Of a stretch of 40,700 bases of DNA, positions 33,970-40,700 are shown piece after piece. The translations under genes and the position numbers were made by a program. Below the pieces are notes generated by a model that saw only the letters and a list, made by a program, of their open reading frames with translations, was not told the origin of the DNA and ran no database searches. Position 1 is the stretch's first letter; each line of letters opens with the position of its first letter. This DNA comes from Micromonospora sp. CB01531 (GTDB taxonomy: Bacteria; Actinomycetota; Actinomycetes; Mycobacteriales; Micromonosporaceae), in contig NZ_LWLS01000109.1 of assembly GCF_001905095.1 (NCBI RefSeq), positions 1-40,700 on the forward strand, written 5' to 3'.

Positions 33970-35727
33970 TCACGGGCGCCTTTCCTTGGCCGCCACGGCC
34001 AGGAGTTCCTCGGCATGGGCGATACCCAGATCGGAATCGGGCAAACCCGCGAGCATCCGGGCCAACTCCCGGGCCCGCTCGGTGTCCTCCACCACACGTA
34101 CCCCACTGGTGGTCACCGCTCCCCCGGTGTCCTTGGCCACCACGAGGTGCCGGTTGGCGAACGCGGCGACCTGCGGCAGGTGGGTGACCACGAGGACCTG
34201 GTGACTGCGGGCCAGCCGGGCGAGCCGCCGGCCGATCTCCACCGCGGCCTGGCCGCCGACGCCCGCGTCGACCTCGTCGAAGACCAGGGTGGGCGGGCCA
34301 CCGGAACCGGCGAAGACCACCTCGATGGCGAGCATCACCCGGGACAGCTCACCGCCGGAGGCGCCCCGCTGCAACGGCAGCGCGGGCGCGCCCGGGTGGG
34401 CCAGCAGGCGCAACTCCACCTCGTCGGCGCCGTCCGGGCCGACGCCGGCCTCCACCCCGTTGACCGACAGGCTCGGCTCGGCCCGCCCCACCGGGCGCGG
34501 CAGCACCGCCACCTCGATCCGGGCGTGCGGCATGGCCAGCCCGGCCAGCTCGACGGTGACCTGCTCGGCGAAGCGGACCGCCGCCTCCTGACGCGAGCCG
34601 GCGACCCGCCCGGCCAGCTCGGCCACCTCCCCGGCCAGCCGGGACGACTCCTTCTCCAGCTCGTCGAGCAGCTCGTCTGAGGTGTCCAGGTCGGACAGTC
34701 GGGTGCGGGCCCGCTCGGCCCAGGCGATCACCCCGTCGACGTCGTCGGCGTACTTGCGGGTCAGCCCGCGCAGTGCGGCCCGCCGCTCGTAGACGGCCTG
34801 CAGGCGGGCCGGGTCGGCGTCCAGCGCGGCCAGGTACGCGGAGAGCTCCGCGGCGACGTCGGCGACCAGGGTGGCCGCCTCCTCCAGCCGGACGGCCAGC
34901 TCGCCGAGCGCCGGGTCGGTGCCGGCCTGCGCCTCCAGGGTGCGCCGGGCGGTGCCGAGCAGCGCGGTGGCGTCGGGAGTGTCGTCGGCCGCCTCGACCC
35001 CGCCGGCCACGCACTGCTGGGCGAGCTGGGCCGCGGTACGCAGCCCCTCGGCGTGCTCCAGGCGCTGCGCCTCCGCCTTCAGCTCGTCGTCCTCGCCGGG
35101 CTGCGGGTCCACCCGGGTGATCTCGTCGAGGCCGAGGCGGAGCAGGTCGGCCTCCTGGTTGCGCTCGCGGGCGTTGCGCCGCCGGTCGGCCAGGTCGTCG
35201 ACCACCGCCCGCCACCGGGTGTACGCCTCGCGCAGCGCGTCGAGCAGCTTCTCGTGCTCCGGGCCGGCGAACCGGTCCAGCGCGGCCCGCTGCTCGGCCG
35301 GGCGCAGCAGCCGGAGCTGGTCGGACTGGCCGTGCACCGCCACCACCTGCTCGCCCACCTCGCCGAGCATCGACACCGGCATGCTCCGGCCGCCCAGATG
35401 CGCCCGCGAGCGGCCCTCCACGGTGACCGTACGGCTCAGCAGCAGCGACCCGTCCTCGTCGGGCTCGCCGCCGGCGTCGGTGACCCGGGCGTGCACCGTC
35501 TCGGCCACCCGGCCGAGCAGGCGCAGCCGCCCCTCGACCACCGCGCGGCCCGGTTCGGCGCGCACCCGACCGGCGTCGGCCCGACCGCCGAAGAGCAGGC
35601 CGAGGCCGGTGACCACCATGGTCTTGCCCGCACCGGTCTCCCCGGTGATGACGTTCATCCCGCCGGTCAACGGCAGCGTGGTGTCCTCGATGACGCCCAG
35701 TCCGGTGATGCGCAGCTCTTCCAGCAC
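33970..35727 (-). CDS. recN: DNA repair protein RecN
   Basis: A 585-aa SMC-like ATPase acting in double-strand break repair. It begins LEELRITGLGVIEDTTLPL; Walker A is ITGETGAGKTM. The middle 300 residues are coiled coil. The C-terminal half has the ABC signature ASGGELSRVMLAIEVVF and Walker B TLVFDEVDAGVGGQAA, with the D/H-loop in VVTHLPQVAAFANRH. GTG at 35727 with AGG upstream; the frame is open beyond it through an antisense shadow of the divergent regulator. The length matches the family. Confidence 0.95.
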   Translation of the reverse strand: MLEELRITGLGVIEDTTLPLTGGMNVITGETGAGKTMVVTGLGLLFGGRADAGRVRAEPGRAVVEGRLRLLGRVAETVHARVTDAGGEPDEDGSLLLSRTVTVEGRSRAHLGGRSMPVSMLGEVGEQVVAVHGQSDQLRLLRPAEQRAALDRFAGPEHEKLLDALREAYTRWRAVVDDLADRRRNARERNQEADLLRLGLDEITRVDPQPGEDDELKAEAQRLEHAEGLRTAAQLAQQCVAGGVEAADDTPDATALLGTARRTLEAQAGTDPALGELAVRLEEAATLVADVAAELSAYLAALDADPARLQAVYERRAALRGLTRKYADDVDGVIAWAERARTRLSDLDTSDELLDELEKESSRLAGEVAELAGRVAGSRQEAAVRFAEQVTVELAGLAMPHARIEVAVLPRPVGRAEPSLSVNGVEAGVGPDGADEVELRLLAHPGAPALPLQRGASGGELSRVMLAIEVVFAGSGGPPTLVFDEVDAGVGGQAAVEIGRRLARLARSHQVLVVTHLPQVAAFANRHLVVAKDTGGAVTTSGVRVVEDTERARELARMLAGLPDSDLGIAHAEELLAVAAKERRP

Positions 35728-35787
35728 AGCACCTGACAGTAGACGCGGCCCCCGACAGTTGACCAGCCGGCGACGCCGCATCGGGGC

Positions 35788-36804
35788 ATGGCGCTTGACG
35801 TCGTACAGTTCTGCCCCGTGTTGGACGTGATCGGCCTGACCCCCGGCGAGGAGGAGCTGTACCGCTCCCTCGTCCAGCTCACCACGGCCCGGGTCGAGGA
35901 GCTCGTCGAACGGCTCCGCCGGCCGCGCGCGGAGGTCGTCGCGCAGCTCGAGGCCCTGCGCGGCAAGGGGCTGGTGCTGCCGATCGGGCCGGAGCCGGAC
36001 GGGCCGCTGCGGCCGCTGGCCCCCGACGTCCCGCTCGGTGAGGCGCTGCTGCGCCGGCAGGAGGCGCTGGAGGCGGCCCGCGCGGCGGTCACCCAGCTGA
36101 CCGAGGAGTACCGCGCCGGGATGCGGCGGCACGACGCCGACCACCTGGTGGAGGTGATCACCGGGGCGCGGGTGCTCCGCGAGCGCCTGCGGGACGCGCA
36201 GAACGGCGCCCGGGACGAGGTGCTCTGGTTCTGCCGGGCCAACCCGCTGGCCATGCCCGGCCAGGACAACGTCGAAGAGTTCGACGCGCTGGCCCGCGGG
36301 GTGCGCTACCGGGCCATCTACGAGCGCGAGATGCTCCTCGAACCGGGCGGGCTCGAGGACATCGAGCGGGGCGTACGCGCCGGAGAGCAGGCCCGGGTGC
36401 TGGACCGGCTGCCGGTGCGGCTGGCCATCGTGGACGGCCGGACGGCGATCTGCCCGCTGGTGCCGGACCGGGAGAGCGGCGAACCGAGCGCCGCGGTGAT
36501 CGGCCGCAGCCAACTGCTCGACGCGCTGATCGCCCTCTTCGAGAGTTACTGGCGGATATCAACGCCGCTGCGCTCGTCCGCCCCGCCGGTCGACGGGCAG
36601 GCCGTCGACGGCTACCGGCCGGACCCCGACGAGGTTCGGCTGCTCGCCCTGTTCGTGGCCGGCGTCCCGGACAAGTCCATCGCCTCCCAGCTGGGGGTGA
36701 GCCGGCGTACCGTGCAGCGGCGGCTGGCCGACCTGATGACCGTCGCCGGCGTGGACACCCGGCCGGGGCTTGCATTCCAGGCCGCACGCCGGGGCTGGAT
36801 CTGA
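35788..36804 (+). CDS. TrmB-like/LuxR-type HTH transcriptional regulator
   Basis: A 338-aa regulator. The N-terminal winged helix is TrmB-like (LTPGEEELYRSLVQLTTARV, EELVERLRRPRAEVVAQLE). The central domain, of phospholipase D-like appearance, includes VITGARVLRERLRDAQNGA and EVLWFCRANPL. A C-terminal LuxR-type helix-turn-helix follows (RLLALFVAGVPDKSIASQLG, VSRRTVQRRLADLM). The start may be ATG 35788 or GTG 35818; neither has a strong RBS, so a leaderless transcript is possible. It diverges from recN and converges on the protease gene. Actinomycetes often place such regulators next to S8 protease genes; a direct link is inferred. Confidence 0.8.
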   Translation: MALDVVQFCPVLDVIGLTPGEEELYRSLVQLTTARVEELVERLRRPRAEVVAQLEALRGKGLVLPIGPEPDGPLRPLAPDVPLGEALLRRQEALEAARAAVTQLTEEYRAGMRRHDADHLVEVITGARVLRERLRDAQNGARDEVLWFCRANPLAMPGQDNVEEFDALARGVRYRAIYEREMLLEPGGLEDIERGVRAGEQARVLDRLPVRLAIVDGRTAICPLVPDRESGEPSAAVIGRSQLLDALIALFESYWRISTPLRSSAPPVDGQAVDGYRPDPDEVRLLALFVAGVPDKSIASQLGVSRRTVQRRLADLMTVAGVDTRPGLAFQAARRGWI

Positions 36805-36807
36805 GGC

Positions 36808-36844
36808 GACGGGGCGGGGCGGCCGGGAGCCGCCCCGCCCCGTC
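36808..36844. terminator. Bidirectional terminator between regulator and S8 protease
   Basis: GACGGGGCGGGGCGGC-CGGGA-GCCGCCCCGCCCCGTC, a perfect 16-bp stem with a 5-nt loop between convergent genes, three bases after the regulator stop. Confidence 0.9.
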
Positions 36845-36848
36845 CCCG

Positions 36849-39800
36849 TCAGCGCAGCCCGTACGCGTCGAGCACGGTCTGGTCGACGCTGTTGCCGGCG
36901 CGGTCATCGGCGTGCACCCGCAACGACACCGTGCCGTGCCCGGCCGGCACCATGGCGGTGAACCGGGTGCCCGAGCCGTGGACCGGCACCGACTGCCAGG
37001 TCCGCCCGCCGTCGAAGGACACCTCGATTCGAATCCCGACGCCCGTCGGCGCCGGCACGCCGGCCGGCTGGCGCACGGTCAGCCCGAGCTGGTGCGGTCG
37101 GCCGCCGGGCACCTCGCCGTGCAGGTCGGCGGGGACCTGGTAGTCCACCTGCAGCAGCGGCAGCGGCTGGGCGGCGTCCCCGGCCGGCCGGGCCGAGGTG
37201 AACTGCCACGCCGTGTCGGTACGCGTGGCCCAGCGCCACTCCTCCGACGACCGCTCGGTGCTGAGGTCCAGCCGGTAGCGGGCCGCACCCGGGGTGGTCG
37301 GCACCGGAGCCCAGTCGCGGGAGAGGTCGGCGATCTGCTCCCCGTCCCGGCTCAGCCGGGCCTGCACCCTGTCCCACTCCTCGCTGAACCGGGCCGGGCC
37401 GGAGTGGCCGTCCGCATCGACGAACTCGGCCACCCGCAGGTTCAGGATGTCGCCGGTACGCGCGGGCACCGGCGCCCCGCCGCCCGCCGGCACGGCCGGC
37501 CGGACCACCGCGCCGTGCCACGTCTCGGTGACCCGGTCGTCGGCGGCGTACCGCCGGGGCGGCTGGACGAGCCCGCCGACCAGCGGGCCCCAGTCGGACC
37601 AGGGCAGCCGGTGCAGCACCCGCTGCTGCCACCAGGAGTCCCCGGCGCTGACGAACTCCTGCCGCACGGTGCCGGTACGCACCATCCGCTGGTCGTCGTT
37701 CCACGAGTACTGCTGCCAGGGACGCCACCCGAACCGCTGCTCGCTGGCCCAGTCGAACCCGCCGGTGTCGGCGTAGCGGGCGGTCACCTCGGCGGTGTTG
37801 TCCGCGGTGACCCGGTGCACGATCCGATCCGGGACCCGCCCCGGCGACACCTGCCACACGTCGTACAGGTAGGGGCTGTCCACGGTCAGCGTCACGTCCA
37901 GGGTGGCCCGGCCGCTCTTCGCCGCCGCGATCATCGGCTGCCCGTCGTCGTGCGCGACCACCAGCGACGGAATCGGCAGCCGGTCCCCGTCCGGACGCCA
38001 GACCGTCCACGCGCTGTCGTCCGCCACGCGGACGATGAGCACCATCGCGGCGCCGGCCGCCGTGGCGTCGGCGATCTGGTCCCCCTCGGCACGGTCGTAG
38101 CTACCGGCGACCAGCGCGGCCGTGCCCCGAACCCCGGCCCGGGCCAGCTCGGCGGCGGTGCCGTCACCCGCCCAGACCAGCGGCAGCTTCCGCCGGCCGG
38201 CCGGGGCCGGCGACCGACCCAACAGGTTGATGTCCAGCGGACCGGAGACGTTGCTGACCCGGGCGTCCACCATGGGGGCGACCAACTGCCAGCGGGAGGC
38301 GAACTCGAACTCGCCCTGGCGCACCGGCCGGGTCGGCGTGACGTTCACCTGCTGGACCGTGCTGAACGCCATCACACCGTGGTCGACCTGCCGGCCGTTG
38401 CCGAAGACGCGATGCTCGTAGAAGCTGAGCGTGTCCCGCTGCTCGCTGGGCTTCGGCGTCTCGATGCGCACCGGCGTGCCCTCGCGCGGGTCGAGCACCA
38501 GGGTCAGGTCCCGGTCGACGGTCAGCTCGGGGTCGGTGACCAGGGTGAGCTGCTCGTCCAGCGGGACGCCGTGCTCGATCAGCCCCTGAAGCAGGTACGG
38601 GCCCTCCTCGACCTGCACCTGCCACTCCATCCCGCGGAAGAGGTAGCCGAGCCGGTCGGACTCCCGGTGCTCGCCGAACAGCGTCACCACCGATGCGCCG
38701 CCCGGCTGCCCCTGCATGTCCAGCGCCTTGATGGTGACGGAGTGCAGCGGGCCGCTGAGGGTCAGGCCGATGGCGGTCCGCACCGCGACACCGTCCGCAC
38801 CGGTCGCCACCAGCCACCCGCCGTACACCCCGCGGTCCAGCTTCGCCGGGTCGGCGTGCAGCGGGACGTTCACGCTGCCGCCGGCCGGCACCGTCACCTC
38901 CGCGCCGGCGAGCGACACCCCGTCCGGCTCGGCCGCACCGGTGTCCAGGTTGCGCAGCTGCAGCGCCAGCCGCAGGGTCTGCGCCGCGCCGGTGCCGTTG
39001 GTGTACGTCACGGTCCGCTCCACCGCCACACCGCCGGTGTTCAACCGGCCGAAGTCGGCGGTGGCTGACCCGTACACCCGCTGGCCCAGCGCGCGGACCA
39101 CGTCGACCCGGCCGCCGCCCTGCTCGAAGACGGTCAGCGCGGGGTTCGCCTTCGTCGTGCTGACCAGCGCGTCCTTGAGCTTCCCGGCGGTCCAGTCCGG
39201 GTGTTCCTGGGCGAGGATCGCCGCTGCCCCGGCGACGTGCGGGGTCGCCATCGACGTCCCCGACGCCCGCGTGTACGCGTCGTCCACCGGCGTACCCATG
39301 GCGGTGCCGGCGGCGCGGGCGGCGACGATACCGACGCCCGGCGCGGTGATCTCCGGCTTCAGGCCGTTGTCGCCCAGGCGCGGACCACGGCTGGAGAAGT
39401 CGGCCAGGTTGTCGTCGCGGTCCACCGCACCGACGGTGAGCGCCGCGGCAGCCGCGCCCGGCGTCCCGACGGTGCCCGCCGCGCCATCGTTCCCGGCGGC
39501 GATCACGAACAGCGCGCCGGTCTCGGCGGTGAGGTCGTTGACCGCCTGGCTCATCGGGTCGGTGCCGTCGGTGGCCGGGCCGCCGAGGCTCATGCTGATC
39601 ACCTTCGCGCCGGAGTGGGCGGCCCACTCCATACCCGCGATGATCCCCGAGTCGTAGCCGCTGCCGCCGTCGTCGAGCACCTTGCCGATCAGCAGCTTCG
39701 CGCCGGGCGCGACGCCCTTGCGCAGCCCGTCGGACGCGGCGCCGCTGCCGGCGATGGTGGCCGCCACGTGGGTGCCGTGGCCGTGCCCGTCACGGGCGCT

Positions 39801-40589
39801 GCCGCCGCCGGTGAAGTCCTGCGTCTCGGCGATCCGGCCGGCCAGGTCGGGGTGGGTGGCGTCGACTCCGGTGTCGAGGACCGCGACCCGGACGCCCGCG
39901 CCGTCCCGGCCGGCCGCCCAGGCGGCGGGGGCCCCGATCTGCGGCACGCTGTGCTCCAGCGCCGGGTGGACCCGCCCGTCCAGCCAGACCCGGGCGATGC
40001 CGGCGCCGAGCCGGACCGGCCCGTTCGCGGCGGTCCGCGCGGCCGGCGCGACCTTCAGCGTGCTCCACAGCTGGCCGAGGTCGCCCTTGGCGACGCGCAG
40101 CGCCGCGCCGTTGATGCTCTCGAGCGGCCGGGCGGCGGTGGCCCCGGCCAGCGGTCGGAGCCGGCCGGCCGCCGGCTCCTGGTAGCGGACGATCAGCGGC
40201 AGTGCCCCCTGCGCGGCGTCGCCGTACCCCTCGGCGGCCAGCTTCTGCACGTCGAACAGGTCGGCGTCGAGCACCCCGGCGGAGACGTACGGCACGACGT
40301 CGCTGGGCAGGACGCGCAGCCCGCCGTCGGCCGACACGGTCTGGAAGGTGATCCGCTCGCGGCCGGGGCCGGGGTGGACGGTGGCGGCGACCCGGCCGGG
40401 GGCCGCCTGGGCCAGCTCGACCCGGTCGCCGGTGATGAGGGTGATGCGGGCGGGCGCGGCACCCGGGATGGACGCGGCCGGTGCCGGGGCGGTGGTCCGG
40501 GCGGGCGGGTCGGCGGACGCCGGTGCGGCGAACCCGACCACCAGCGCGCCGACCGCGCCAGCGGCGAGCCAGCGTGGGGGCCAGTGCAT
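36849..40589 (-). CDS. Secreted S8 (subtilisin-like) serine protease, multidomain
   Basis: A 1246-aa protein. It has a Sec signal peptide (residues 1-26, ending ASADP), a propeptide-like region of about 190 residues, and a subtilisin catalytic domain with D239 (VAVLDTGVD), H274 (GHGTHVA), oxyanion N367 (AAGNDG) and S446 (GTSMATPH). The 750 or so residues behind it are beta-rich. They include a PA-like segment around residues 800-880 (ARAGVRGTAALVAGSYDRAE, AAGAAMVLIVRVADD) placed after, not inside, the catalytic domain. The end resembles a fibronectin/P-like module (RIEVSFDGGRTWQSVPV). ATG at 40589 with GAGGAG upstream. All catalytic residues are present, so it should be an active extracellular protease. 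An IS end lies only 84 bp upstream. Confidence 0.93.
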   Translation of the reverse strand: MHWPPRWLAAGAVGALVVGFAAPASADPPARTTAPAPAASIPGAAPARITLITGDRVELAQAAPGRVAATVHPGPGRERITFQTVSADGGLRVLPSDVVPYVSAGVLDADLFDVQKLAAEGYGDAAQGALPLIVRYQEPAAGRLRPLAGATAARPLESINGAALRVAKGDLGQLWSTLKVAPAARTAANGPVRLGAGIARVWLDGRVHPALEHSVPQIGAPAAWAAGRDGAGVRVAVLDTGVDATHPDLAGRIAETQDFTGGGSARDGHGHGTHVAATIAGSGAASDGLRKGVAPGAKLLIGKVLDDGGSGYDSGIIAGMEWAAHSGAKVISMSLGGPATDGTDPMSQAVNDLTAETGALFVIAAGNDGAAGTVGTPGAAAAALTVGAVDRDDNLADFSSRGPRLGDNGLKPEITAPGVGIVAARAAGTAMGTPVDDAYTRASGTSMATPHVAGAAAILAQEHPDWTAGKLKDALVSTTKANPALTVFEQGGGRVDVVRALGQRVYGSATADFGRLNTGGVAVERTVTYTNGTGAAQTLRLALQLRNLDTGAAEPDGVSLAGAEVTVPAGGSVNVPLHADPAKLDRGVYGGWLVATGADGVAVRTAIGLTLSGPLHSVTIKALDMQGQPGGASVVTLFGEHRESDRLGYLFRGMEWQVQVEEGPYLLQGLIEHGVPLDEQLTLVTDPELTVDRDLTLVLDPREGTPVRIETPKPSEQRDTLSFYEHRVFGNGRQVDHGVMAFSTVQQVNVTPTRPVRQGEFEFASRWQLVAPMVDARVSNVSGPLDINLLGRSPAPAGRRKLPLVWAGDGTAAELARAGVRGTAALVAGSYDRAEGDQIADATAAGAAMVLIVRVADDSAWTVWRPDGDRLPIPSLVVAHDDGQPMIAAAKSGRATLDVTLTVDSPYLYDVWQVSPGRVPDRIVHRVTADNTAEVTARYADTGGFDWASEQRFGWRPWQQYSWNDDQRMVRTGTVRQEFVSAGDSWWQQRVLHRLPWSDWGPLVGGLVQPPRRYAADDRVTETWHGAVVRPAVPAGGGAPVPARTGDILNLRVAEFVDADGHSGPARFSEEWDRVQARLSRDGEQIADLSRDWAPVPTTPGAARYRLDLSTERSSEEWRWATRTDTAWQFTSARPAGDAAQPLPLLQVDYQVPADLHGEVPGGRPHQLGLTVRQPAGVPAPTGVGIRIEVSFDGGRTWQSVPVHGSGTRFTAMVPAGHGTVSLRVHADDRAGNSVDQTVLDAYGLR

Positions 40590-40654
40590 GCGATGCGCTC
40601 CTCTACTTCGAGGGCCGGTCCCAGGAGACCGACCGCTCGGAGTCTGCGACGGAG

Positions 40655-40660
40655 ATTATC
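40655..40660 (-). promoter_or_regulatory. Possible -10 box of the protease gene, next to the IS
   Basis: GATAAT on the minus strand, about 66 bp upstream of the ATG. A -35 at usual spacing would fall at 40678-40683, inside the IS, where no TTGACA-like hexamer is seen. Confidence 0.3.
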
Positions 40661-40669
40661 GGAAGGTCA

Positions 40670-40700
40670 CTAGTAGTGCTTTGTTATGTTGTGTTGTTGT
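40670..40700. mobile_element. End of a second copy of the IS701-family element (continues past the window)
   Basis: CTAG plus TAGTGCTTTGTTATG and the following TG-rich bases are identical for 31 nt to 11769-11799 and in the same orientation. The target CTAG occupies 40670-40673 and the element would start at 40674. Only 27 bases of it are visible. Confidence 0.75.

Noticed and set aside
35728..36513. RecN start extended upstream to 36513
   Set aside because: The extension is antisense to the TrmB/LuxR-like regulator; RecN begins normally at 35727.
36912..39068. A 718-aa plus-strand frame opposite the S8 protease
   Set aside because: His/Arg/Gly-rich shadow with no family resemblance; the protease frame has all catalytic motifs.

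Overview
This window is a piece of a high-GC actinomycete chromosome. The gene content and order (recN-steA-steB ... pyrG-NUDIX-ald-xerD-parA-scpA-scpB-rluB-cmk-der), frequent GTG/TTG starts, 4-nt gene overlaps and the protein style all point to the Micromonosporaceae (Micromonospora or a near relative). That placement is an inference from protein resemblance, not from a search. No rRNA, CRISPR array or biosynthetic cluster was seen.

Region 1 (about 1-13,616) is a scrapyard of accessory DNA. A few intact genes stand among gene fragments. The intact ones are an LRV-repeat protein, a large secreted M20-type peptidase, an AlkZ-like DNA glycosylase coupled to an MDR-family oxidoreductase, and a divergent WYL regulator. 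The fragments are a glycyl-tRNA synthetase tail, a frameshifted response regulator fused to half of an integrase, a group II intron maturase scrap, the N-terminus of an acyl-CoA thioesterase, and a Tat-signal DJ-1/PfpI gene cut by an IS701-type element. That element is itself truncated, and next to it lies an integrase with an internal deletion. This integrase pseudogene ends 85 bp from the 3' end of a tRNA-Pro(GGG) gene, the typical position of an integrative element of the pSAM2/AICE type. The whole region reads as the remains of one or more tRNA-integrated elements.

Region 2 (about 13,617-35,727) is a conserved housekeeping block, almost entirely on the minus strand. From upstream to downstream it holds recN; the cytokinesis-linked pair steA-steB; a MraY-like transferase, a MurJ-like flippase, a GT4 glycosyltransferase and a large alkaline-phosphatase-like membrane protein; pyrG and an ADP-ribose pyrophosphatase; then ald, xerD, parA, scpA, scpB, rluB, cmk, der and tRNA-Pro. 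A single plus-strand TM2-domain gene interrupts it. The order matches the M. tuberculosis Rv1696-Rv1713 neighbourhood as I know it, but with four extra envelope genes between steB and pyrG.

Region 3 (35,728-40,700) holds a TrmB/LuxR-type regulator convergent with a 1246-aa secreted subtilisin-like protease. At 40,670 the window runs into a second copy of the same IS end seen at 11,769, in the same orientation and again behind CTAG. The housekeeping block is therefore bracketed by direct IS copies about 28.9 kb apart.

The observations most worth following are: (i) three short in-frame spacers beginning Ser-Glu/Ala-Arg-Ser that bridge operon genes, each ending in a 4-nt overlap and carrying the next gene's ribosome-binding site; (ii) a nested-palindromic 54-bp tandem repeat between rluB and cmk; (iii) the envelope gene set embedded between steAB and pyrG; and (iv) tRNA-derived fragments at about 2.07-2.15 kb that may mark the far end of the element integrated at tRNA-Pro.
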